Shown: in pieces, positions 22,270-34,807 of the stretch | Layout of the letters: the number at the start of each line of letters is the position of its first letter | Numbering within the stretch: position 1 is the stretch's first letter | Assembly: GCA_037074705.1 (NCBI GenBank) | Contig: CM073590.1 | Location: 140,077,600-140,141,599 of the forward strand | From: Zhengitettix transpicula | Lineage: Eukaryota > Arthropoda > Insecta > Orthoptera > Tetrigidae | DNA length: 64,000 nt | Direction: 5' to 3' | The notes under the pieces: model-generated | The model's database searches: none | Seen by the model: only the letters and a program-made list of their open reading frames with translations | Told to the model about the DNA's origin: nothing | Position numbers and translations under genes: made by a program

Positions 22270-23577
22270 CCACTGTGAACAAAAAGTAAGTTGAATTTAT
22301 TTATAAAATTTAAATTCTTTATTTATTCTTCCGAATCAATTTAATCCCCTTCAAAGTAATCCCCGTCCGATAAAACGCACTTTTTTCAACGCTTTTTCCA
22401 GTCCTCGAGACAGTCAGAATAGTATTTTTCCGGTATAGCCTTCAAAACCTTCTTCGATTCGGTTTTTATCTCCTCAATCGTGTCAAAACGGCGTCCCCGC
22501 ATTGTCCTTTTGAGTTTTATGAATAGCCAGAAGTTTCACGGAGCCAAATCAGGCGAATACGGTGGTTGCGGAATGATATGAGTCGAGTTTTTGGCAAAAA
22601 AGTCGCGAAGAACCAATGCAGTATGACATGGTGCATTATCAAGATGAAGGAACCAGGAGTTGTTCGCCCATAATTCCGGCCGTTTCAGACGAATAGCTTC
22701 ACGCAAACGACGCATAACGCTCAAATAATATTCTTTGTAGACACTTTGGCCCGGCGGAATGAATTCATAGTGCACCATACCACGATAATCAAAGAAAACT
22801 GTCAACATGACCTTGATTTTCGTTCGACTTTGTCGAGGTCTTTTCGGTCTTTCTTCACCTTTCGCACAATATTTGCTGTATTGGTCGGTGGTTTCAGGGT
22901 CGTATGCGTAAATCCAAGTCTCGTCTCCAGTAATGATGCAGTTCAATTGGTCCTGCTATAAGACAGCAAAGTTTCACACGCATCAACGCGACTTTTTTTT
23001 TCAAAAAATTGAGCTATTTTGGCACCAATCGAGACTTGACGCGTTCGAGACACAAAACATTCTTCAAAATGGTTTGGTCTGAGCCAAATGATATTCCACA
23101 CCATCAGCGAGATCTCTAATTGTCCATCAACGATTTTCAAGCACCAAATCTTTGATTATTTGGACGTGGCCCTCGTCGGCAGACGTTGATGGTCGTCCAG
23201 AGCGCGGTTCGTCTTCAACGCGTTCTCGGGCCTCTTTGAACTCGTTGTACCACTTATAAACGTTTTTTGTGCCATTGTTTGATCACCAAAGGCCTTCCAC
23301 AACATTTTCAACGTGTCCGCACAAGAATATTCGTTCCGCAGACAAAATTTGCTGCAAGTTCTTTGCTCAACAAAATCACTTATTGCAAAAATCGAAAAAT
23401 TCACTTTCGGTTGTTTACAAAAACACGTGTAACTCGGAGATAATTAAACCTTTTCACAAACAGACGCTTGGAAAATATTATAGACAGTCCTACTAACGTA
23501 GGGGAAAAAAATTACCTGCCTTCATAATACCCGGGAGTTTTAAATGACAATTTCACCTTACTTTATTATCACAGTGG
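22270..23577 (-). mobile_element. Full-length inactive mariner element (about 1.3 kb)
   Basis: The terminal inverted repeats start CCACTGTGA at both ends. About 24 of the first 28 positions match, CCACTGTGAACAAAAAGTAA against CCACTGTGATAATAAAGTAA. Each end is flanked by TA (22,268-22,269 and 23,578-23,579), the mariner target duplication. The length, 1,308 bp, is typical of mariner. The internal transposase gene is broken, so the copy could move only with help from elsewhere. Confidence 0.92.
22341..23404 (-). pseudogene. Mariner transposase pseudogene (D34D family)
   Basis: Minus-strand remnant of a transposase of about 345 codons. The N-terminal frame (EQRTCSKFCLRNE, then SCADTLKM) is typical of the mariner DNA-binding region, but the expected ATG position is GTG. 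One or more frameshifts separate it from the later pieces FFEKKSRVDACETLL and GDETWIYAYDPETTDQ. The first two catalytic aspartates are present, in GDETW and HLDNAPCH. At the third, 34 residues on, the usual Cys-Asp pair has become TGA-AAC (22,538-22,533): a stop followed by Asn. A further in-frame TGA occurs where the family has Trp near the C-terminus. The natural stop appears to be TAA at 22,341-22,343. Clearly dead. Confidence 0.92.
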
Positions 23578-23579
23578 TA

Positions 23580-25340
23580 TACAGATGTATAATTATGTAA
23601 ATAAACCATGTTAGTTTTATGTATCAATATATATGTATTTAAGTACAACAATTTGACTGTCTTCTTTGAATAATAATGTAAACGAATTAAATATGTTCTT
23701 TAAACTTCAGGTTAACGAGCGCAACAATCGTATATATCGTTGCGCACCGCAGCTAATACATTTTTTATAATTATCGTATCTGCAGGCTGCTCTCACACAC
23801 GGAATTCCCTCCAGAGCTTAATGTGTTCCTGTACGATCGCAAAGGCCAATATTTCCTTGCTGCTACGCGGTGCCCATGGAAACAAGCTTATTGGTTTACA
23901 TGGCCAAATGAAACTATTGGCTCAGCTTCCATATTGCTTCATATATTCCGTAATTCTTTTCGCAGCTGTTAAACCGTTTTTAGTGTGCTAAACGGTATTT
24001 AGGCACACTTAAATGCGTAATATTTTGAAAAATAAAGCGTAGTAAATATATATATAAAAACATTTATTGGGATGTATAAAGAATCTGAATCAATAATTAC
24101 AAATTTGTGTTTTACAGAAAAGGGTAACATATTAAACTTAATGAGTCTTTTTAATGCCAATGTGAGTTTGCAGTAGTGGGTGTAACAGAATATATGTCAT
24201 TTGACAGTTTTTTCGTGGTTCTCTCAATCTGTTCATTTATCCTGCTCTGAACAATTCAACTATTCTACTTGTTTGTATTTCCTGTTTGTCCCCCTCTCAT
24301 GAAACTCAGCGATTACTAATACAGGGTTCTTCAGAATAAATTCCATAAATTTTACCCGTGTTTTCGTCAGATTAATTCGGAGGCCCCAAACTTAACCGAT
24401 ATTTTACTGTCATTCAATTCAATCTACATTTCATAAAATTTCCCGTCTTCTCCTGGCGATTTTTCTGACTCATGGCGTTTCGCTTTCATCCAATTCTATA
24501 ACCATATGTCTCTATATTTAGAAGATTTCTGGGAATTATAAAATATTTTTATAAACTATTGTTTCAGTCATAACAGAAGAAATGTTTTCAATTGGAGCTG
24601 AGCAGGTTGCGAAAATATTGGAAGATAATCCGAATCTCCGCATGGTACATGGTGCTCTTAATATTTGAACTCCCCTAGTCGAGTCCAGGTGCCACCTTCC
24701 TCCATTCCTTGTAGACCTATAGACCTAACAGTATTATCTACAATGTAGTGAACCCCATTCTTCAAGACCTAGTTTTATGACTCAATGCAGAACGGATGTT
24801 GATTGTCAATGGACCATAAGTATTAATGATTTAATTCAAGAACAGAATAAATGTTTTTCATCCAAAATTAGAACTGAAGGCTATAAAACTGAATTAATGG
24901 ATCGGTAAGGAAAAACTCCTGGAGTGGAACTCAGTACCTCCGCTTTCGATTAATTTAGCATCTTTTGTTGGAGCTCCAGAATACAAAATTTTTGTTGTCA
25001 TAGATTTATATTTATTATTCATTCCATTAGTCTTCGGTAAACGTCATAATATAAGATTAGATGAAAATAATAATTATTACAAATACAAAGTTTAGAAAAC
25101 AACATTGTACTTTACAAAATATATATGATTTAAAACTACGTCAAATATATTAACATAACAGTAATTAGTAATTAAAAAAATGATAAGTGTTCTAATTCAG
25201 CTTCAATTTTCAATCGACGGAGTTTTCAGAAGAAAATCTTACATCGATTCCCGTCGAACTTGAAAAATAAAAGTCAGCAGTTAAATTCTAGAATATAATA
25301 CTCGTAAAATAATATCATAACTTGAAAGGATACCACCAAA
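23580..25340. other. AT-rich intergenic DNA
   Basis: A moderately GC-rich patch at 23,710-23,990 carries an open frame of about 80 codons without a recognisable domain or start. The rest shows no signature I can support. Confidence 0.4.
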
Positions 25341-25344
25341 CTAT

Positions 25345-26285
25345 TTTATTAAAGAGGATCTAATCTGTATTTTCTTTCTACGAACTCTTTCACAGAGTAA
25401 TATTCTCCATTAATTAACAGAGATTTACAACTCTTTATAAATAAATTTTGAATACTTAAAGTTCTTATTTCTTTCGGATTACTATTGAATAGATTTATCC
25501 CGGAATAAGGAACGCTTGATTAAAAAAGACTTAGGAAATGTTTTTCTATTCGGAGTTGAGAGCGATTTCTAGTGTTTCATAAATGATTTGCTCCGTTTAC
25601 GGCATATAAATTGAAGTTTCTCCAGACAAACTTAAAAATTTCTAGAATATGCGTACAGGGCAATGTTAAAATCCCAAGATTCCGAAACAAAGGCTTGCAA
25701 CTGGCATTCCAATCCGAATCCGATATGATTCGTACTCTTTTGAAGTTTAAAAATTTGCAACGCGTAATGTGAACGACTCCAGTTTGCTATGCCGTAAGAC
25801 ATGACAGAATGAAAATATGCATGATATACCATTTTAGATGGAGATAAATCACTTTACCTAGCTAACACTGTAAATGTGAAGTAAATTTTGCTAAGTTTTC
25901 CCGAGAGTTTGTTTATCTGGTGATTCCATTTCAATTAATTGTCAATCACCAGAAAAGGTGCGTGCTCCGAAATTCTCTCCGAATTAGAAATTAAACTGTT
26001 TGTGTTTGAAGTGAAGGTAACGATTTTAGTTCTCTCTGGATTAAAAGAAAATTTGTTTGCAGTGAACCACAGATTCAAACGGCTCATCGCAACCTCTACT
26101 TTCTCACGCAACGTTTCCGAGTCGATGCCCGTGATTACTAAATTTGTGTCGTCAGCGTAAAGGACTGATTTTAAGGAATCTAAATAATTCGGTAGATCGT
26201 TAATGTATATGATGAAAAGTAAGGGTCCCAAAATTGAGCCCTGAGGGACACCGCAGGTAGTTCTTCCCCATTCTGACAGATGTTC
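25345..26285 (-). pseudogene. 5'-truncated LINE (jockey/CR1-type) reverse transcriptase fragment, second copy
   Basis: The minus strand enters at the conserved GVPQGSILGPLLF motif (about 26,260), followed by IIYINDLPN and the catalytic YADD at 26,148-26,159. The frame stays open to about 25,935 (thumb region, LNLWFTANKFSFNPERTK). It is then broken by a short loss or shift and continues as MVYHAYFHSVMSYGIANW down to about 25,632. Degraded C-terminal text reaching about 25,350 resembles the end of the LINE at 0.86-2.07 kb (NGEYYSV against NGTYYSV). The two are the same superfamily but not near-identical. Dead, 5'-truncated copy. Confidence 0.85.
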
Positions 26286-26289
26286 ATTT

Positions 26290-27704
26290 CAATTAGAGTT
26301 TACAATCGCAACTTTTTGGCGGCTATTTTACAAGTAATATCGAAATAAAGAAAGGGGAACTCCACTGATTCCATATAAACACAACTATGTTCCTAAAATG
26401 GTTAATTATTTGTAGATATCCCCAAGTTTCATAAGAAATAACTAATTGAGGGAAATATGCTCCGAAGTATGAAGACTCAAAAGTTAATCCTGTTAACAGA
26501 GAAAATTTCAATTTTTGCAATGTGATATTCTTTCATCGAACATATATTGTAACGCGTGTATTTTGGTTTAGTTTTGCTTTGTCTCGGAAGTGTTGTTTGC
26601 TGTGGTTTGGAGAATTCGAAATCGTGCCCGTGCGTGGGGGTGGAGGAGATAAATATTTCCATCCAAGTAATTTTCGTGTCCTGTCTCGATTGTTGGCCTC
26701 AACATGACAGAATAGTAGGCCATTGTTGACTACTGAACTGCAGCTGCGTGCTATAACTCTTGTAACAATGGAAGAATCAGTCAAGTGGCATTTCGACAAA
26801 GTTTTCTAATAATCAAAAAAGTAATAGAATGGGAGGCTATAATGGAGAGAACGGAGATAAGATTTTGAAACTGGACAGTGGTTCTGCGCTCATCGCAGCT
26901 GGTGGATGTGATTATGAGAGGCTCCGTAAAGTTGTTGTCTCTGATATAGTCCGAGGCAGAATCGTCGTGAGAAAGGGCCACAATTTCTTAGTGAAGAGTT
27001 CATCGAAGCCACACAATTTAGTACGACGGCTTGCCAGCAATCAATCCCGGAGGTCGACGCCTTAGCCAGTGGTCTACCCCTGTGTCAACGCCTTACAACT
27101 GTCCTGACTAAAGTCATCACTGCAGTTAACCCGTTCTGCCGGCTGTGAGATACGGAGACGTCGGTACGAGAGCTACAGCAAGCAACACAACACAGAATAG
27201 CAGTACGTATTTGGTACGGGCAGCAGATCTCTTCTATGTAAAAACCATAGGTGCCTGAATAAGAGTTTTTCATGCTTAACTGTAATAAACTTATATAAAA
27301 TTTCTTTAATGGTCAATAATTTTTTGATTTAACATAAAAACCCAGCCAACAAAAATAATTCTTTACAATATGCGTATATACTGTTTTTTTTTCAAACAAT
27401 TCATATATTTATATTTACTTTTTATGTGACTTTTATCATTTCTATCATCTATTCACCGACACACCATAGTTGATTACTTCCCTATAATCTGTATCCCCTT
27501 ATACGTATTTTTCAATTTATAAACGTCATTTTTAAATGTAAGTAAATTATAAAATCAAATCAATGTAACAATTATTGTTATTATTTGAATGATTTTAAGT
27601 TGATATATTTGAGATTCAGTTGAACATCATAAATGAAAACGAGTAATTATTTAATTAGACTTATCATAAATCAGACGTGTGAATCCTAACCCAAACATTC
27701 GTGG
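26290..27704. other. Mixed DNA with an unassigned GC-richer block (26.55-27.28 kb)
   Basis: The block 26,550-27,280 has a GC-richer composition than its flanks and several open frames. The best starts with ATG at 26,829 and runs 78 codons, reading MGGYNGENGDKILKLDSG. I recognise no domain. The block ends near TGTAATAAAC and could be an LTR or non-autonomous element, but I cannot define its ends. Confidence 0.35.
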
Positions 27705-27800
27705 TGGTAGAATTGAATTGGACACTTGTGTGGTTCCCGGTCAAACTGAAGGGCTTGGTGTGCCGGATGTGACCCACGGACCGTCAATTGAATAGCTCTG
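27705..27800 (+). mobile_element. Possible terminal fragment of a hAT-like DNA transposon
   Basis: The text ends GTGACCCACGGACCG, then TCAATTGAATAGCTCTG at 27,800. Its reverse complement, CAGAGCTATTCAATTGACGG, resembles hAT-type ends (CAG start, followed by GGCCCGCGGGCC-like text). The opposite end is not in the window. Recognition is from family memory only. Confidence 0.35.
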
Positions 27801-29034
27801 TTCTAAGGCCTCTCAGCCACTGTGATCTCTATGCACGACTAGATCAACATTTGTGTCAAAGACCTTTGACTAATTGCAAAACCAGATACCGCAAGCCAGT
27901 GTTTGTTATACAGTACACAGATTGGCGATCAGTCTTGAATTTGAAAGGACTGTATACAATTCTCACCAAATCTCACGTCGGATGTCAGATGCCATTTATT
28001 ATTCTAAAAGTTTCAATAGAATTGACTCTCTAAACTTGATAAATCCTCAGACGTGCCCGTAAATGGAATTAATGGATACCAAAATGATAATTTCTGAAAC
28101 TGAGAGGAACAGAACAGGTGCATAATATATGAGAGTCTGGGAATGTTGACGCATTTCTTAAACTGCAGGTAGATTTTTCATATTGGTTTACTAACATACA
28201 ACACTCCAAAAGGTAATAACCATTTTCAATAGTGCCCAGCCAGTGTTCGATATTACAAATTCCATAAATAAATTTATATTTACTTTAATATAATGAGTGA
28301 ACTTAATGAACTTGAGCGATTTAATTATTTTTATTCAAATATCCGACCTGTTTTGTCGGGATGGGAAAAGCATAATCAAATTCACGTAACACTTTCGTTA
28401 TTTGTACCATTGCGAAATTCCAGTCTGCCATACTATACAAAGCGGTTAACCTCAGTTTACAATGCGCACAGGCGAGCTTAAAATTTAAAACCCTTTAAAA
28501 ATTCCAATCGCGAGGGATTGCAAACGCATCACTCGTCGTCCGTCTTTCTATAACTGTAATACTCAACTTTCTGTGCGTTCAAAACCAACAAGGCTTCAAT
28601 TTATTTGCAGTACATAGAATATTTGATTTTAAAGACTATAATTACTTTTTGTTTTATTTATATATATATATAGGATGAATCACCTACAGCTTGCACCGCA
28701 AACGTTTCTGAAATGAATGGTGTTATTGATGTGCGGTTTTCACAGAATTGAATTATAGATTACGACTCTTGTATTCAGCTCATGAACAGATTTTTAGTAA
28801 TTATTATAAACATATTTAAAATAAATACATTTTTAAAATATATCGATGCCTGTTAACATTAAAAAATAAAAGTACACTAAACTATAATATCAGCAGTGTT
28901 TTATTCAGAATTCAATTACACGTAGTTAACTAGGTATCGTAACAAAAACAAATAATAAAATCATACTTTAATGTTGTCTTCTATTGTTATAGATGAGTAA
29001 ATTAGTTCCCGAGCAATCTCGCGGGTAAGTGGAA
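27801..29034. other. AT-rich intergenic DNA
   Basis: An ATG-initiated frame at 28,293-28,481 (62 codons, MSELNELERFNYF) has no recognisable relative. At 28,660-28,760 a short (TA)n tract is followed by GGATGAATCACCTACAGCTT, which may be the end of an unidentified repeat. Confidence 0.4.
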
Positions 29035-29049
29035 TGAGTCAGGTAAGTG

Positions 29050-29655
29050 TACTACACATTCTCCAAAGTCGTAAGTTGCACTACTATAACATATATCTCG
29101 ATCAAGAGCTGTATGGAAAATATTTTGAGAATCGTGTTTACTTTTATACATGGGTATGAAGACAAACTCCAGATTTGTCATGTATCTTGTTTAGTGTTGA
29201 AGCAACATTTACAAATATTGGCCAAGTAAACTTCAGAACCATGCATTATTGGTCTGGTAACATTCCCCATTGGCTTCGTCAGGTAGAACATCAGCGTCCA
29301 TTGAGTTTAAACGTGTGGTGTTGGATAGTGAACCATTACCTCAAAAACTCTTTTTTTCATACGGAACGCTGAATTCGGAAAAGTACGTCGACCTCCTAAA
29401 AGACCACCTTCTACAGATATAGGATGTCCTGCAGACTAGGAGGGACCTGTGGTATTAACATAATGGCTGTCGGGGCCCATAGTGTACGAATTACTACAGC
29501 TTGTCTTCACTGATTTTTTTTTCCAAATCGTTGGATTGAACGAAAAGGGTCAATACCTTAGCCAACCATTTCACCAGACTTGACTTCACAACCTTAGAAA
29601 GAAAAAAATTGTCGGGACTGCAATGACATACCGACTATACCAGATGATATGAAAT
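29050..29655 (+). pseudogene. Tc1/mariner-superfamily transposase fragment, inactive
   Basis: The frame from about 29,060 reads YFENRVYFYTW, a TGA at 29,157-29,159, then LSCILFSVEATFTNIGQVNF and HYWSGNIPHWLRQVEHQRP. Further shifted or interrupted pieces follow: QTRRDLWY, HNGCRGP, FFPNRWIER and LDFTTLERKKLSGLQ. The order matches the DDE transposases common in insects that carry FSDEATF and QHDGCPAH blocks. Here the first catalytic Asp codon is GTT (Val, 29,196-29,198) and the second is AAT (Asn, 29,462-29,464). Several stops are present. No terminal repeats were found, so the element is fragmentary. Confidence 0.8.
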
Positions 29656-29844
29656 GGTGATTATTTTGAACACAACCTTTGAAGGTTAATTTTATCTTTA
29701 GTTATCAGAATCCACAGAATTATTTTATTTTATATATCTTCAATATGTGCTAACCATCGAAACAGACAACTGTATTGTGTTGTAAAAATACGATAACTCG
29801 TAAACTATTTGCACTATAATCCAGAAAATACACCACTGACATGG

Positions 29845-30172
29845 ATAGAGGAAGGTAACTACGGGCCCCTGGCCTTTATTTTAAGGATCCTACCCGGAAT
29901 TCGCCTAAAAGTGATGCATGACAAACCTTAGAAAACCTGCATCAGGTAAGGCGGGGATTTGGTACTTTTACCACGGCCTGCCGATAGCGGGAGAGGGGTA
30001 GCTGTGAGGACGCAGCATTCCGTTCTCAGAGCATCGACCAGTTTAGGAGGCTGTTGGCTGACTGTTCCATTCGTAACAGCTAACAACTATTGTCGCATGT
30101 CCGAGATCTGTGACCCCGGAATATACATCTCTCAAAACAGCCGCAAAGCCTCGGCTTGTAGAATGCGGAAGA
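29845..30172 (-). repeat. GC-rich interspersed repeat, copy 8
   Basis: The A-tail end is missing: it begins inside TAGAGGAAGGTAAC on plus. There is also an internal deletion near its 5' end, where CTCGGCTTGT jumps directly to AGAATGCGGAAG. Immediately followed by copy 9 in the same orientation. Confidence 0.75.
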
Positions 30173-30685
30173 TTTTATTTTGAGGGTAACAGGCAACATG
30201 AGGGTAATCCACATGGTGGCAACTCCCCTTTTAATAGCATAGGAAGGGATCTGAAAGGGGGGATGCGGAAGGGTAGAGGAAAGTAGCCAAGGGTTAACTA
30301 GGGCCCATGGGATATAGTTTAAGGATCCTACCCGGCATTCGCCTAAAAATAATGCAGGACAAACCCTAGAAAAACCTGCGTCAGGTAGGTCGGGCATTGA
30401 GTACTTGTCCCACGCCCTTCCAATAGCGGGAGAAGAGTTTACTGTGGGGACGCAGCGTTCCCCTCTCCGTACCTCGACCAGTTTAGGAGGCAGCTGGCCG
30501 ACTGTTCCAATCGGAAGAGGGAACAACTCTTACCGTATGCCCAAGGTCTGTGACATACACCCGGAACATACACTTCTCAAAACAGGCCGAGGTGCCTCGG
30601 CATGTGGGAACCTTCGTTCAAAAAACCAGAGAGATGTGAAGGCATCCCCAAAGGTAGCCTCCGTCAGAGCTCTCTATGCGGAAGG
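30173..30685 (-). repeat. GC-rich interspersed repeat, copy 9
   Basis: Nearly complete body starting with TTTTATTTTGAGGGTAACAG. In the tailed (minus) orientation a frame stays open for 148 codons, the longest in the family. The copy stops at ATGCGGAAGG, directly before the T tract of copy 10. Confidence 0.8.
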
Positions 30686-30910
30686 TTTTTTTTAGGGTAA
30701 CAGGCTACATGAGGGTAATCCACATAGTGGTAACTCCCCTTTAATATCACAGGAAGGGATCTGAAAGGGGGGATGCCGAAGGGTAGAGGAAGGTAGCCAA
30801 GGGTTAACTAGGGCCCCCGGACTATGGTTTAAGGATCCTACCCAGCAATTCGCCTAAAAGAGATGCAGGGAAAACCATAGAAAAGCCTGCATCAGGTAGG
30901 TCGGGCATTT
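30686..30910 (-). repeat. GC-rich interspersed repeat, copy 10 (truncated)
   Basis: Starts with T8 and AGGGTAACAGGCTACATG. It is truncated after CAGGTAGGTCGGGCATT, where unique AT-rich sequence begins. Confidence 0.8.
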
Positions 30911-33900
30911 ATATCAGGCCAGTAATTAAACGAGGAGGATACCTTAATGATTGATTAATATTACAATCAAAAATTTCTTCCAACTTCTTGAATTATCTGA
31001 TACATTATTTCATCGTTCAATATTTTCAACGTTAGGTTCCTAACATATGTAATACTAAAAAAATTTATTTTCAATAAATTTTATAAAGCGTGAATTTGAT
31101 TCCATGCGTATTACAAGAATAAATTGTTAATTAATTAATATTTTCTGAATTTTGGCCACTATTTTAATTTATCGATTGCATTATTACAATCAGATAAATA
31201 CTAATAATAGTTTTAATTCATGCTTCAGCATTCTATTGCTGTTAGGAAAATGTATAAAAAGATTTGAACTTTAATAATTATTATTCTTAACGTAGAGACA
31301 CGTAGAGCATCAGATACATATACAATCGATATAGCACGTTTTTAAAAATTCCCATTTTGAAATAGAATAACATATATATTTTTTTGTATCGCAATACCAT
31401 CCAATTTCTGACACCATCTCCCCCTCTGCATGTTTTTGTCGATATCGAACGCTACGAAATTGAGAGGGAACATTTATTCCTGAGTAAATTAGAATACAAG
31501 TTGTTGAAATGTTAATTAATGGTTAATTCAGGAGAAAAAATTATTCTGCACCGACTTTCACCTCTCTCAATTTGTGAGGTATTGATATCGGCTAAGTCAT
31601 ACATTGGGGCTAATTATTGCATATCATTTTTTAATTTTCTTAACAAATTAAAACAAAACCATTAAAAAATCTTGTTATATTGACTTTTTTCGGAAGTATA
31701 ATTACATATACAATTATCTTTCGATGAAAGAATCATTATAATTATCTGAAATTCAAACATTACTACATTTATACTGTATTTGTTTTTGAAGTTGCGATTT
31801 TAATTTTGAATCAATCGAAATAATAGGATTATTTCTTGGTTTTGTATTAATTAATTAAGATTCAGCAGAAAAATAATCTGGTTTATTAAATATATTGACA
31901 CTTAATGTTTTTTTTCCGTTTGTGGGACTAGAGGGCGATTATTAATGCTTTCGAAGGATAATAACTTCGAAAGTTATTTGATTTAGTAAACATAAGTGTA
32001 ATTAGAATGAAAATTTTACGTATGTTTTTAAAATTTATATTAAGAAAGATAGCTAAATACAGAGAAAAAAAGTGATGATATAAATTCCACACAACCCTTG
32101 TTCATTTCTTCAGGTGCTAATAAAAGTAAAAAAAACACAAGAGCCTAGAGCGACACAACTATGTATGAATTGAAGTACTTCACTACAAATTCTATTTGTG
32201 TGTTCCCGTTGTGAGTTGAATGTATAGCACGTTATTTAAAGAATTTTGACATTTGCAGTAAAGGTAGCATGAGATGGGATCTCTTCCTGTGGAACACATG
32301 GAAAGATGATAGTCTCATATCCGGAGTACTCTTCAATCTAGAGCAGTAGGTGGGGAGTTGAGGCGAGCACTTCGCCGATGAGATGTTTTGGGGAAGGAGT
32401 GATCGAGTGCGTCTGCGCCCATCGTCACTTGCACACGGTAAAGATGTCTTCGGCACTAACACATTACCGACGTGTGACAAAATTGAACAATTAGTCTTTG
32501 ACCAAAGGTTTCCAACATTTTTGAAACGTCAGGAATGGTAAAAAAGAGTTCATCATCATATGAAAGTGAGACATGTTCACGAACTCACAGCAATGTTGAG
32601 CTATTGAATTCAATTTATTTTGGAGATGGCAGAGAAATGTAAATTTTTTTGTAACGTCCTTCAAGCGGCGTATTAATTGCGCTTTTGTTGTTAAATATAT
32701 ATATATTAGGTTCCTAATAAAGAGAAAGTGTAATGTTTTATAAAAACATAATGCATTACCACTCGTGACAGATTTGTTGAATTCTGGCCTACTGGTTTTT
32801 GTCAGTTCAAACTTGTCTCTAATTTATTAAAAAACAAATTTATGAATAACATTCTGAGAGCCGCTGTTGTAAAAAAGGAAATTAATTGTAACTTTTCCTC
32901 AACTTCTCAAAAACCATCTTTTAACAAAAACTAACAAACTCTCCAAATATCCAATTTCTCCAGAATGTCCCCAAAAACTCACTAACTGAATTCTAAAACT
33001 AACTAACTAACTCCTTCTTCCTCTGCAAACTCCCTTCACATGTCGGTTTGCCGAACTTTCGGGATCTGGATTCTCCTGATCTTACCCAATTTGAATCAGA
33101 TTTGTGGCCCACAAATCTCCTTATTTTAATTAGCCACACTCCCTTAGAGGCACACATAGCCAAATTCAGGGTCTGGGATCACGTGCCTGCGACTTGGCGA
33201 AGCGTCTTGTCTGAACGTGATAAAATCTTTTCACCAAAGAATAGCCTCGCCAGACACAATATTTTAATCTGTGGAAACGGATACCACGGAAGGGTTGTTT
33301 TATTTTTCAGTGACTACCTGAGAAGCGATCATTTACCTTCGCCAGACTGAAGCCAAGAATATTACGTGATCACAATTTTTCCTTTCATAAAATTAAATAC
33401 ATAAATATATTATTTCAATACTATTTATGAATTAAATAAATTACCACCCATTAATTTATCCCGCTTGTAAACACTATAAAAATAAAAAGTCAAATTGCCT
33501 ATATATATTGTAATATCACCTCTTGATAATAAATTTTAAATTAATTTTGAAACTTTGTCGCTCCAAAATATAATAATCGACAAATCTTTAAATTTTTTGT
33601 TTCAAGTTATTACCCAAAATTTGTTTTTTATTAACAACTTGGAAATTAATTAATTCGCTCCCATTGAATACCCAAACTATAGATAAATTATTATTATAGG
33701 AATTTAAATTAAACAAGTTATTAAATTTTATAAACAAAACAATTTTATTAATCCAGAATACATCTCAAGAAATCTCTGTATATTTTTTTATTCTTTTACA
33801 TCAACAATTAAATTACACTAATAATCCAGTTACATTTTATAAATCAAACTCTATTCCCCAGGGTCTTCACTGGGTTGATAAGGAAACGGAACACAAAAAT

Positions 33901-34772
33901 TTACAATTTAAACAATGCAGTTAAAATAAAATGAAAAAGGAATCTGACCCATTACCCTTATTTAACAATTTACAAAATTTATCACTAAATGTCTACTTAC
34001 AATTTTATTTGGGTTTACAAAAACGCACTTCACTCTACAATGCCCTTCTGTGCACAGACTTTCACACACACGCTTCACAGACACGTTCACTTTATCCTTT
34101 ATCCTAACTGCTTGCATGGACTAATTTTTTTTTTTTTAGTCACGGCCACCATTCAATTTGACCGAATATTTTATCACCAGCGCCAAATGTTCAGTTTGTT
34201 TGAAATATTTCGAAATGCCCAATAATGTTTGTCTCCAAGCTTTCTTCTTTTCTCTCAGACGATCATTGATTAAATCCTTCCACAAAGTCAGTAAACCAAC
34301 ATTTAGTTATACTTCAGCTTCTATTTTCTATTTTCCACTGCTCCAGCCTCCACGTCCTCCTCCTTTGAGATCTACAGTCCAACTAAATTTTCTATCCGCT
34401 TCCCCCTCTTCAGAATATTCCCTTTTTTTTCCCCACAGTTTTTGAGTTCCCACGTTCGAACCTCATCTGGATTTCTCACGCTCAGAGAGCTACTCAATCT
34501 TGTTAAATAAACATTTCCTTATCATATAATTGGATGTCCACAAAAACTTTTGTCATTATTCCTTTAGGGTTTTGTTTCGATGTCTGTCAAAAACATTAGC
34601 TCTAAGAGCCGCTAAAACGTCCAATTATAGTCCTCCCTTTGGTGAGCATTTCCGCTGTCAATCACCATTTAATTATTATTTTTATACAAGCCATCCAAGA
34701 ATCCCCAGTCTGGGTTGGTAAATAAATCTTATGAAATATGAACCAAATTTATGTTCTTATTAACTGGGAATT

Positions 34773-34807
<35 letters not shown>

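Noticed and set aside
26829..27065. 78-codon ATG-initiated frame
   Set aside because: Composition and context suggest a repeat, and no homologous domain is recognised. Left as part of an unassigned block.
33048..33350. 100-codon plus-strand frame
   Set aside because: No ATG start, no domain recognised, and it lies in otherwise AT-rich non-coding DNA.
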